From Amanita rubescens (lineage: Eukaryota; Basidiomycota; Agaricomycetes; Agaricales; Amanitaceae): a DNA stretch of 64,000 nt. The translations under genes and the position numbers were made by a program. The notes beneath the pieces are model-generated. The model was given only the letters and a program-made list of their open reading frames with translations, ran no database searches and was not told the DNA's origin. Location of the stretch: NCBI GenBank assembly GCA_015039365.1, contig WION01000059.1:150366-214365 (forward strand), written 5' to 3'. Below, one piece after another: positions 19,870 through 30,699 of this stretch (position 1 is its first letter; each line of letters starts with the position of its first letter).

Positions 19870-21763
19870 ATGTCAGAACTTCCAGCTGAAATTTGGGGCC
19901 ACGTCTTTTCAAGGATTTTAAAACCATCAGACCTTCTTCGAGCAGCGCTTGTTTGCAAAGAATTTCATTCTATTGCATTACGGTCGTTGTATCGAGATAT
20001 AATTTACAGGGAACCAAAACAATTCTTGGCTAATATCGGTTATTGGAACGACGCGCTCGCACTCGTACCAGAATCACTCGTACTCTCAATTTCTTACCTC
20101 AGTGAAACTGCTTTCTCTCGGTATGACCCATCTATAGCACTAGTCGACCCAGACGGTAACGTCGACTCGGCTCATCCAGCAGCCAACGACCCAGATGACC
20201 CACGTCCTCCTCAATTCTTCGCTTCAATTGCACTCTACACCAGAATCGCAAATCATGTCTCTCGGTTTTCTCTCCTAACAGAACTCGTCTTTCACAATGC
20301 TAACCTCCCACCTCAAGTTTACTCGATAATCAAAAACTTTCCCCTCCTCGAAAATCTCTTCTTTTACGACTGCTTCCTTCCTGTCAAATCAAAGGACCTC
20401 AATGCTTTGGACGTCCTCCCTACCGCTCCAATCAAGAGATTAGCCTTGTGGAATGTCAGGAACGAACTTGACCATTTCGCGCCCAGCGTCCGCTACGCTC
20501 TTCGCCTCGCAACCATCCCCACCATCCGCGTCCTCCACATTGACTGGAGTCACGAATCCGCATCTTATTTCAACAATCTAGCCAGGGGTGTCTTACCCCC
20601 CATCACAGATCTCTCCGTCCGTATGCCGGCCCAGTACGCTTGGCCTGCAGACCTCAACACAGCCCGTACCAGGCTTGTCGACCCTCTTATCGTCTTCCTC
20701 AACACCGTCCCCACCGTAGAACGTCTCTCCGTCGCCAACCGACTTCCGTTTTGTTCCCTCCACCCTCACGCACTACCTCACCTCTCTATTTACTCTGGTC
20801 CGCACACCTCCATCCTCGACATTGCAACCTATCGCAACCTGACTCACATCGAGTTTCGGGATGATGATAAAAAGTCGATTGATGTCATTACGGTTCTGCC
20901 GGATTTGAAAGAAGTCGCGCCGGGATTAGAGTCGTTGAGTCTACCGCTAAGAAAGTGGGACGAGGAAATTATGTATCCGACGACGGATTTCTTTCCAAAG
21001 TTGAGAAAGCTCAAGATTTTGTACGACGAAGGGCATCCGAGCGAGGTACGTCGTCCGTTATTCAAGTGATTTCAGTTGTACTAAAGTCTTTTTGCAGTAT
21101 AGCATACTAAGCCTTGGAGCGAGGTTCCTTCTCAAACTACCGGACCTACACACGTTCCAACTCTACAATCCTCTCTACAGCTATGCCTTCCCACCTCCTT
21201 CATCTCCCAAATCATCTCCTCCAGCGACGTCAACGTCACGGCCCCACTTTATCGCCGCATACGGCAACCAACCTACCTCTACCAATTTTGAAGATCTCGC
21301 TTTCCCCCCTTCACCTATCTTACATATATCTCACAAGTTGACGCGCCCCATGCCGACGTTACACACCAGAAGGTTCGTGTACGTCGGTGCTGCGGCGGGT
21401 CCTGTCGCCGCTCCAGCCAACGCCCTCCTCCAGGCACAACAACAACAGCACCACCACGCCCACGCGGGCCTCCACGCTTTCCTCTCTCAACCTTCCCAGC
21501 TCGCTCCGACGTCATATAAATCTCCCCCCGGAAATCCCGTCTTACCACCCCGGTTTGGAACCGAGTCGACGTTGGGCCCGCAAGCCGGTCCCACGCGAGA
21601 AGTCCTCGGATACCTCGCGGCGTGGAGGAAACATTGTAAAAAACTTCGTAAAGTGCAATTTGTTAAAGATTACATGTGGAAAAGGCTTGATGAAGAATTG
21701 CCTTGGGTTGGCGTTGTCGTGGATGAAGAAAACGCAATCAAGTTCGTGCAAGGTTATATTTAA
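19870..21763 (+). CDS. F-box protein with leucine-rich region
   Basis: Exon 1 runs 19870-21045 and exon 2 21098-21763 (intron 21046-21097, GTACGT...TTGCAG, phase 0), giving 613 residues. The F-box lies at the N-terminus (LPAEIWGHVFSRIL...ALVCKEFHSIALRSLYRDI, residues 4-45). This part should bind Skp1 in an SCF ubiquitin ligase. The rest contains spaced Leu-rich segments typical of the degenerate LRR-like substrate domains in basidiomycete F-box proteins. Residues about 430-540 are a Pro/Ser/Gln/His-rich insertion. The substrate is unknown. The stop codon overlaps that of EXO70 on the other strand. Confidence 0.85.
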
Positions 21764-24000
21764 TTAAATATACTCTTTAATTGTGATTCTACCTCGTCTG
21801 GCGACATTTTGATATCTAGTAGTAGTATGCATATATATAAGAGTTATTTTCTTGGTCCAATCAATGATATACGTACATTTCTGAGGATCTAAAAGAAGGA
21901 GATTGTTAGTAATGAATCCCGGGATAAAAAACCACGCAACTTACTCTTGCTAAACTCACGATCCTTCATCCGTTGTACGAATCTTCTAAAAGCGGGTACG
22001 ACCAATTTGCACGCTTCCTCCGCGATACCCTCTCTCCCAAGCTCAGACAACTCATCCATATCCAAAACCCGCACAACGCGATGTCGTTCCAAAACTTCCT
22101 CCAACAATTCATAAAACCTCGTAAAACGTTCTTTCCCAGCCGTTCGTCCCTCCTTTGGGTCATCCGACAAGGCTTGCATCAAAGGCCCGAAATTTGAATC
22201 AAAGTATCCCGCTTTCGCCGTACGTTGATTGCGCGCGAGCAAATCCTGAGTCGGTTTGGCCATCATCCCAGGTAAACTCGGGTCAGAAGGCGATTGCAAA
22301 AGATGGGCGTTGAGGTAATGAATGTTGTTGATCAAAAAAGTCCCCGCTACAGGCGGTCTCCTCGAAGCTTTCGAGAGCGCCGTGACGGAAGCGATAGTCG
22401 TGGTGATCACGTCGTGAATGTAATGTTCCAAAATGGTTTGTTCGGCGTCCCCTCCTTCCCCGCCTAGCGGTAATTTGGAACCTTTCCCAACTTGCACGCC
22501 TTCTCCCATTTTCCAATTTCCGTCTCCGAGAGAAAGGAGGGCGGATCCTACGGCACCTTTGACGATGGGGAGTTTGGAGAGGTAGGTCACCGTTGATTGC
22601 GTGAAATCCGTCACGGCTCCCGTATATTCTGCCAAACCGGCATTGTTCTTTGACGTTGCGCCCGATTTGATATCCGCGATAAGTTCCGGGAAGCTCCGAA
22701 GGCAGACCGCCCTCAACGAGTTTAGACCTTCCTTGACTTCGTTGCTCCCCCCTCCTCCTTCACGTAGATTGAGGAGACTCTCCCATCTCGGTAATAGCTT
22801 GAGGAGGGCCTCGTACGTCGATAAAGCCAAAAAAGTGTGTTTATGCAACGATCGTTTGATAAGTCCAATCAACGACCCCAGCGTCGTCCCAAAGAGTCCC
22901 AAAATCGGCGAGAGCAACGCCCCGTAAGCTTGTGCGACCAATTGTCCTGACGTCAATGGAGCCAAATCGCAAAGAAGGTTATATTCGTCCTCGGCAACGG
23001 TCAAGACCAACTCGACCCATTTTCCAAACGATTTGCCGGCTTCGACTCCGTCTCTTCTCGCTTTTGTCGTGGAGCTGCCGATTTCGTAGCTGCCCCCTCC
23101 TTCGTTGTAAGAGGTGGCCTCGTCTACGACGTTTTTGGCGAGGGGTGATAGACATTTTTTAGACCACGCTCCGCGCATGTCTGCGTACCCTTTTTGGGCG
23201 TCGACGAGGACGGAGCGGATCCCTTGAGCGGCGGGGTGGGTTGGGTGAGTTGCCGGTAAAGGCAAGGTCCTCAAAAACGAGACTAGAGGACGTAAAGAGG
23301 CGAGTAGATCAGCGGGGAAGGGCAAGATGGTGAATTCGATGGATGTTCCTCCTGGGGGAGAGCCAGAGGAGCCTTCCGCGACGAGTTTGGTATAAAGGAG
23401 GGTTAGCTTCTTGGCGCCGGTTTCGACGAGCCGCGCAGGGGCGTCGTGATGGTCTGATGATGGGGATTTGAAAGTGATGAGAGCGTTGAGACGTTCGATG
23501 GCGGATTTGTAGGTGTCGAGCTGGCCTGGTTGGGGTCTGGAGGGCTAGTGAGACAACGGGATGAAGAGGGGATGGTGGAAACTCACCCGCGTAAGATCAA
23601 GGCTTCTTCTGCGTCTAGATCTTCATTTTGGCTTCCTACTTCGTCAATTTTCAATAGGGTCTTGTCAATGTCTGAGGAAGCGTTAGCGGTTGTTCCAATA
23701 GAGGCAGAGTCACGCCACGTACTCTGAGTTCGACGAGTGAGTACCTGAGCCGAGGTATACAGTGGTAGGATAGATTTTTCAAGTTTCGCCAGTCGGGTAT
23801 CAAAGCTATCGAGAACGGCTGGCTGATCCGTTCAGCGTCGGGTGAAAACAAGAAATAGTCGTAGTCGTACATATCATTCGTCGTGAGATTTGGTGAGTTT
23901 TGTTAATGTTCTGTTCGAGCTGTGGGCGGTACTTTCAGAAGATGTCTAGTACGTGGACATGATTTCTCACCAACTCGATTTCGGCGCTTTCATCGTCCAT
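21760..24000 (-). CDS. EXO70: Exocyst subunit Exo70
   Basis: Seven exons: 24000-23971, 23919-23871, 23818-23723, 23671-23587, 23536-21945, 21888-21877 and 21815-21760, total 1920 nt, 639 residues. The N-terminus begins MDDESAEIEL and continues RRMISVLDSFDTRLAKLEKSI, an Exo70 coiled-coil start. The large exon carries the helical-rod Exo70 domain. The C-terminus, assembled across a 12-nt exon, reads EFSKNPQKYIKMSPDEVESQL, which fits the conserved Exo70 end that contacts PI(4,5)P2 and Rho GTPases at the plasma membrane. All joins keep frame, and every intron is 50-61 nt with GT-AG ends. The protein tethers secretory vesicles during polarised growth. The next gene upstream on the same strand (ATG18) stops 68 bp before this start codon. 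Confidence 0.92.
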
Positions 24001-24068
24001 GATGACGGTAAAAGGGAGAGTTACTTATTTAGGAAACTAATATATTATTGCTACTAATACAACTCGAA

Positions 24069-25639
24069 CTAATCTCCAACTCGTCTGCTCGACGTACCAT
24101 TACTATCGTCAGTGGAATCAAGAAGACTAGAGGGAGAGGTTAGATTGCGTGATGATAATCGGAGTAAGGTACCCACTTGTACTGCTTGACGAGGGCGCAT
24201 TCACCGCCGTTGTCGAGGTCGATGTTATATAGATAAAAGTATCCTTCAGATGAAATAACCATCACCTGAGGCATGGTTCTAAAAGAGCCGTAAATTGGAG
24301 AAAAATTGTGAAAGATTGAAACATACGGGCTTAGCGCGACGATGCTTCGCGTCCCGCTGGTTGGTAACCTCAAGTATGCGAAATCTCGTACGGGCTCCCA
24401 CATCTCCGTCAACGTGGGCGGTAAATACTCTCCTACCGAATGCCCGAGTGTCTTGGTCATTTGCAACGACTTTCTCCTCAAAATCGATCTATAACAACTC
24501 GTCAATTACCAGGATTCGTTACGCGCGCCCACTGCCACTTACGATACGCTCGTCTTCTTCTTTTCCTTTTCCAACATTGCCTCGTACCCACCCTCATACT
24601 CTTCCCGACTATCCACCGAATCCGGCGGACTCGTCGCTCCAGAACCCGACGACGACGAGGATGGCCCGCTTCCTTTATTCACTCCCAGCTTGAATATGTG
24701 GACCGTATCATGTGCCGAGCTAACCGCTAATAGCGTCGACATGGGGTTGAAATTCATAGAATATATCACTGCTTCCCTCGTCCCCCGTCTGAATTGGTAT
24801 AGTTTCTCTGCACTGGGTATGTTCCATACGCGGATGACGGTGCCTTTTTCCGAGGCTGTGGCGAGAAGGGTGCCTGTTGAGTTGATGGAAAGGAAGGATA
24901 AAGGCGTTTTGTGCGCTTGGATGGCGTTGACGACGGTTAAGGAGCGGGTTGAGAAGATGTGGACGTCGCCGTTCTGGGGTGGTGAGGTAGATGGGGGTGT
25001 TGGTGCCGAGGATGTTGCGGAGAGGGAAGTAGATGGTGAGGGAACGGGGGAGGGGTAAACAAGATAAGAGTTGTCGGCAGACGGTGATAGAGCGCAAACA
25101 GCTAAAAGTACGATGAGAACGAGTCAGAAAGTCAGGTAGAGGACGCTCACCGTCAGGATTTGGGGGAGTTTCGATAACGTGAAGAAGACGCATGTTGGAA
25201 ATGTCATATGTATAAATTTCGGTTTCCAACACGATAACTAGAGTCTTCCTGTTCATCTTGACAGAGAGAATAGATGAAGGAAAGAGTAGCTCGCAGATGA
25301 CGGATTTGCGCTTGCTGCCAATGAGTGTAATGTAAACTAGTAGGATTTGGATGGCTCACCTTGGTATTGACGATCTGAAGTTTCCTTGGACTTGATTGAG
25401 GTTGATCTGGAGCGCCTACGAGAGCCAAAAGTGAAGTTGTAAAGAGCATTTCTACGATTCCGCGTGCTCCATCGGTAGTTGAAGTGACTCTACCAAATGG
25501 GTCACAATTGATGATGGTATATCCCTTGCGAGTACCAATTGAAATACATCTTAAAAGTTATTAGAATTATATTTGTTTGAGAGTTATAAACGTACGAAAA
25601 ATCTTGATTGAAGTTTGCAAAGAGCATGTCGTTGACCAT
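24069..25639 (-). CDS. ATG18: Autophagy PROPPIN Atg18 (WIPI family)
   Basis: Seven exons: 25639-25596, 25549-25360, 25310-25151, 25101-24543, 24488-24327, 24278-24177 and 24126-24069 (1275 nt, 424 residues). The beta-propeller starts [20 protein letters not shown], continues [14 protein letters not shown], and includes the PI3P/PI(3,5)P2-binding [13 protein letters not shown] (about residue 225). That FRRG motif defines PROPPINs. A Ser/Gly/Pro-rich loop and a Glu/Lys-rich stretch follow, matching the long loop in blade 6 of Atg18 proteins that inserts into membranes. The protein acts with Atg2 at the growing phagophore and in vacuole homeostasis. Introns are 46-54 nt. The start codon is 34 bp from that of the divergent tRNA ligase gene. 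Confidence 0.93.
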
Positions 25640-25673
25640 GATGAGGGTCGGAGTTAGCTTGACTCACCGGTTC
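25640..25673. promoter_or_regulatory. 34-bp divergent start-to-start interval (ATG18 / TRL1)
   Basis: The two ATGs, at 25639 (minus) and 25674 (plus), leave 34 bases between them. No TATA box is visible. Promoters must lie within the opposite gene or be shared. Confidence 0.55.
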
Positions 25674-28340
25674 ATGTCTCGTTCTGACTCTCAACTCATC
25701 GCGACTCTCGTCGCACTCGAAAAATGTTCTCCAAAACTCGTAAAATCTTCAATTTATCCAGCACCAGCAGAACCAACAACTCTAGTTCGTAGTTGGAAGA
25801 TGAACGAATTCAAATACTACGATATTCCTTCTCCTTTTCCAACTTACGCTCGTGGTCTTTTTACCATCGATGACCGTATCGTCGTACGTGGATACGACAA
25901 GTTTTTCAATATCGGAGAAGTTCCTTGGACTGAGGTCAGTAAATTCGTTACTATCACCTTCAACTCTCACTCTACTTTCAGTGGTCTTTTCTCGAGTCTC
26001 ATACTCGCTCTCCTTACATTCTCTCTCTCAAATCAAATGGATGCATTATCTTTATCGCAGCACTCTCTTCATCAAAGCTTGTCGTTACTTCAAAACATTC
26101 CCTTGGTCCAGTCACAGGACAAAGCCAAGCTCACGCTCTGGTTGGTGATGTCTGGCTGAAACGCTATCTGGAACAAAAAGAAAAGACAGAGGCAGATCTC
26201 GCAAAGCATTTATGGGATAACAACTGGACCGCAGTTGCCGAGGTACGCGTCATCGTCGTGTTTTGTTCTTTCCAACTCATCCTTAACCCCTATAGCTCTG
26301 CGATGACTCGTTCGAAGAACACGTCCTTCCATACCCACCAGGCAAAACAGGGTTATACCTCCACGGCATCAACACCTGCACAAAAGAATTCTATACCCTC
26401 CCTCCAGAGGCCGTAGATGCTTTTGCCGACGAATGGGGATTCATCAAGACAAAATACATCACGCTGGACTCGATCTCAAAAGTCCGCTCATTCACAGACG
26501 ATATCCGCAAGACCGGAACTTGGGAAGGCGAACCACTAGAAGGATTCGTCGTCCGTACCCATATCACGGAACCTCCCGCATCCGCCTCCCGTGCCGATAA
26601 AGCCACGGCGGGCATGTTACCTTATACCCCCGGCTCAACCTTTTTCTTTAAAATCAAATTCGACGAACCCTACCTCATGTACCGCGATTGGAGGGAAGTA
26701 ACAAAATCCCTCCTAACCATGAATGCGAAAAACGGGACTATGAATCCGAGTAAATTGTCAAGGTCAAAGATGCTTCGGCCAGAGACGAAAGTTTATGTGG
26801 ATTGGGTTATCAAGGAAATTAAACAGAATCCGAAAGCGTTTGAGCAGTATCAGCATAACAAGGGGATTATCAAGACGAGGGAGATGTTTTTGGTGTGGCT
26901 GGCATCGAACGACGGGAAGAAAGTAACTGAGGAACCAAAAGTCGAACAACAACAACAGCCCCAGCCTCGGTTCACGAAAACGATCATTGTTCCAATTGCT
27001 ATTCCCGGGTGCGGAAAAACCGCCGTCTCAGTCGCCCTCACTCACATCTTCAAATTTGGACACACTCAAAGTGACGACGTCCGCGCCAAAAAAGCCGGTC
27101 CCGCCTTTGTCAGAAACGTGATGGAGTTGTTAAAGTCTCATGATGTCGTCATTGCAGACAAGTACGTACTATATGCGTACTCTTTTAGCTAAAACTCTAA
27201 CTCTCTCTGCAAAGAAACAACCACCTCCGCCAACACCGCACCGTTCTACGCGAAGAATCTTTCAACCTATTCAAAAAACAAAAGAAAAAAGCCTCCAAAG
27301 CAGGGAACGACCCAGATCCGGCTGACGAGGATACCTCCCGAGCTAGGCTCCTTGCTCTTCACTGGGATTCCTCCTCCCAACCCCCCGCTACGATCTTCAC
27401 CACATGCGCTGAACGCGTCCGTTCACGAGGGACTAACCACCAAACCCTCCGCGCACCCCCACAAGCGCGTCCCCCCTCTCCCTCTCCCTCTCTCTCTTCC
27501 AACCTATACGAAGACGTGATTTGGAGATTCATAAGAGAGTCGGAGGATCTCCTCCCTTCAGAAGTAGACGCGATCATCGACATGCCTATAAGCGAAGGGT
27601 TAGAAGAAAGCGTGCGTCGTGCCGTAAACGGTATCGTAAAAGAGCTTGGTCTGACTATGCCAAGCGAGGAAAAGGTGAAAGAGGGGATCGAGAAAGTCAA
27701 GGCTTACAAGGTTGCGGAGAAGGCTAAGAAGCCTGATCCTCCTCCTCCCGTTGAGCCCTCTGGTGGTGGTGCTGCACGGTCTGCTGGCACTACAGCGCGG
27801 TATTACGCCTTTTTACCGGATATCGATCTAGAGACGGTGTTGGAGCCCGTGTTTGCGTCGTCCAATGACGAGTTTTGGGCGCATTTGAAGAAGGGCCGGT
27901 TGGCGTTTAAACCTCACGTGACGATCGTACACCGTAAAGAGTTGCCGGTTTCTCAACTGTTGTGGGAGAGATGTGAGAAGCTCGTGAACGAGAATGCGGG
28001 TGCGATGTTTGGTTTGAGAGTGATGAATGTCGTGTGGGATGGGAGGGTTATGGCGCTTACTGTGGATGGCGTCATTCCGTTTGAACTCGACGGCAAACAG
28101 GATGGAGAAGACGGGCGAGCATATAAGCTTGCGAAGGAGTTTGTGAAGGAGTTGCCAGACGAGGAACGGGAGCGGTTACACATTACAGTTGGAACGAAGG
28201 ATGCGGGGATTGTGCCTCTTGAGGCAAAGGCGCTCGTCATGGGTTGGAGGAAGGGGGAGAAGAATGAGGCGCTGAAGGTGCTGGACCTGGGTCCTAATGG
28301 AATTACAGTCAAGGCGAGGATAAGTGGGATGTGGTCTTAG
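25674..28340 (+). CDS. TRL1: Fungal multifunctional tRNA ligase Trl1
   Basis: Exons 25674-25934, 25982-26242, 26296-27161 and 27215-28340 sum to 2514 nt (837 residues). The N-terminal ligase/adenylyltransferase domain has KYYDIPSPFPTYARGLFT and the nucleotidyl-acceptor Lys in LKSNGCIIF (about residue 104). The central polynucleotide kinase has a P-loop, IPGCGKT (about 410). The C-terminal cyclic phosphodiesterase has two HxTx motifs, HVTI (about 697) and HITV (about 785). This is the complete ligase-kinase-CPD order of fungal Trl1, which joins tRNA halves and HAC1 mRNA halves after unconventional splicing. An Ala/Pro/Ser-rich linker separates kinase and CPD. Pieces of this gene recur at 29703-29967 and 40335-40760. 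Confidence 0.95.
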
Positions 28341-28380
28341 TGGTTGTTCATCATTGACACTCGTGTATTCCTAGCATTAA
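28120..28380 (+). repeat. Direct repeat, left copy (genuine 3' end of TRL1)
   Basis: The segment from CATATAAGCTTGCGAAGG to CTAGCATTAA covers the last roughly 73 codons of TRL1 and about 40 bp of 3' UTR. A clearly related copy lies at 29703-29967 in the same orientation. The HNH gene sits between them. Confidence 0.9.
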
Positions 28381-28658
28381 TGCAACCACGGCAGTTTATG
28401 TCTCGTGAATTGCTTGGGTGTCTCGCGTATCGCCGTGGTCTCGGGAAACTTCGGAACAACTCACGTCGCCACTAGGCGCGTCTAAGCTCCGCTTGGGAAA
28501 GTCAGCGTTGCGTCGACCAGAAAGACGCATACAACTTTGCATAAAATACTCGAAATCAAACACGCCCTCTTCTCCATTAGAGCCTGCAGATATCGGAGAA
28601 GCACGTGAGATGGATGACGCACGGACGCAGACTTGTCACCCACATTTCAACATCCAAC

Positions 28659-29717
28659 ATGGCCGCCATCGTTGAGCTTCAGATGCCAATTGATGGTGAA
28701 TACCAGCCTGCGCTATCCATTCCTGTTGAGACGTGTCAGCGCTTCTCATTGCACCCTCTTAAGTGGCTGCGGTATGTCGGGTTTACGATCTATGGCACCA
28801 AAGGCCAAATCTCCCGGTCTGCCGCTGGCCTGGCAGCGGTCCAGTATTCTGAGGTTGATATACAGGCTGGTGTTTATTACTATATACCCGACTCACAAGG
28901 CAAGTTATATTTCGGCGTCCAAGGACCCCTCAATGCTCATTCAATATCAGATCCGTTTCTGCTTGACCCTGATTTGATGGACGACAGGACTTCATATTCA
29001 TCAACTATCTCCACTCGCCAGGCTGATTTCGCACAGAGCGTGACTGATCGCGACGGAACCTGTCTGATGACTGGTGCGACATCAAACTTTCAGGCGTGTC
29101 ATATCATTCCTCACGCAAAGGGAAGCCAGGTGTGTTCTTAATATTTGAATCACTCCCAGTTCTCATTCCAGGCCCAGTACATTACTGGTCTTGCCGATCA
29201 TAGGAATGAAGTTTTGGATCCACCCTTGGATGACATCAACGATCCACGTAACGGAATCCTGCTTTCCGTACAGCTACACAGGCCATTTGGGGCCTCTATC
29301 GTCGCTTTTTTGCAAGTTAGTTATTGTCTTCCATGTGGTTGAACTAATTCGTAGTAGACCCCCAATTTCGCAATGTCTATCACCGACGTGGCCCGAGTCA
29401 TGCAACCCATAGGCTTCAATCCATCGCTCGCAGTCAGTCGCCTCACGTTTCAGCACTTCAATGCCCCTGATGTTGTCACCACGTACGTGGCACCTCACAA
29501 CTCGGATGCGAGGCAACGTGTGGACCATGATGATTGGCCACCACCTCTTCTCTTCGACATCGCCTATGGTTGTGCTGCCCTCAACACCTGGGGGGTGCCT
29601 CAATTTGTGAACTTGGCCCGACAACGCACCAGGCATATTTACTATGACGGGGAGCCAGATGATGTATCGGGCGTTGATCAGAAACGTCGCCAGGAGAGCA
29701 ATCATATAAGCTTGTGA
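28659..29717 (+). CDS. HNH-nuclease-domain protein (HNH_2-like)
   Basis: Exons 28659-29129, 29172-29315 and 29358-29717 give 324 residues. The N-terminal half (about 150 residues, including QRFSLHPLKWLRYVGF) is a conserved-looking, unassigned domain. It is followed by an HNH signature: CLMTGATSNFQACHIIPHAKG (first His pair), then NDPRNGILLSVQLHRPFGA with the central Asn and last His. This layout is found in many basidiomycete proteins of unknown role with Pfam HNH_2. Whether it cuts DNA is unknown. The last few codons come from the TRL1 duplicate, so the C-terminus is truncated or fused. Position between two copies of the TRL1 3' end suggests an insertion-linked origin. Confidence 0.75.
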
Positions 29718-29967
29718 AAAAGTTTGTGAAGGAGTTGGATGAGGAATGGGAGCGGTTACACATTACAGTTGGAATGAAGGATGTAGGGATTGTGCCTCTT
29801 GAGGCAAAGGTGCTCGTCATGGGTCGGAGGAAGGGGGAGAAGAACAAGGCACCGAGGGTGCTGGATCTGGGTCCTAATGGAATTACAGTCAAGGCAAGGA
29901 TAAGTGGGAAGTGGGCTTAGTGGTTGTTCATCTTGAGATGCATTGACACTCATGTATCTAGCATTAA
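29703..29967 (+). pseudogene. Decayed partial duplicate of the TRL1 3' end
   Basis: It matches 28120-28380, including the stop codon and the start of the 3' UTR, with a 3-bp deletion and about 15-20 substitutions by eye. Most substitutions change CpG to TpG or CpA relative to the intact copy. The fragment still encodes HITV and LDLGPNGITVKARISGKW but has no start, so it is not a gene. Confidence 0.85.
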
Positions 29968-30699
29968 CAAGTTGGCACCCTGTCATGGATCCTGTACTAA
30001 CATAAAATAGTAATAATTTTGTATGTTCAATAAGTATTAATGTTAAGATACATGTCCAGGCAGATGACTTGTCATCAAATGTAAGTGTCACCAAGAAGTG
30101 AAGTGTGTAGGGAGCATAACTGTCCTTCAAATCTAACTCAACTTGCATTCATAGTACAGCAGAGGCAATCCTGACCAGACACATGTACATAGGTCAAGAA
30201 TAATATTTCAAAATACTATACATACAGTACATCCTACTGATGTATCAAGATTTGGAGCTTGTTTCATTGGCACATGCAAACATCTGAGGAAATGTTAGGC
30301 AAGGATGGTGGGAAGTCCAGAGAGGGCAGGTGACTTGAAGGGCTGAGAGGTTTTCCAATGGACTTTGACTTAATGCAAGAGGCACAGCATCTGCACAAAT
30401 CAGGACTCAGATGCCAGCAGCTACTATTACTATGGACTCCTACAATTTCCATTAATGGCTCATAATTATGTAGCTGCCATTCTTTTACTTGCATCCAACC
30501 TGTGTCCCTGCCAAATGTATTCCCAACAATGACATATGTATATGTATGTTTACATTAAAAAGAAAAATTGAGACAGATGCATGAATAACAAAAGAGAGGC
30601 ATATGAGAAGTGATCTGTGTACAGATAAATATGATCTCAATGCAAATGCAATGCAGCCAATAAATCACCTGAATATCCAATGCCAGGTGTTTCACCCTG
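29968..30699. other. AT-rich region, possible 3' part or UTR of the GTPase gene
   Basis: No gene I can model. Short open stretches on the minus strand (30264-30494) and intron-like GT/AG pairs may belong to the 3' end of the minus-strand gene that starts at 34897, but the frame cannot be followed with confidence. Confidence 0.3.
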
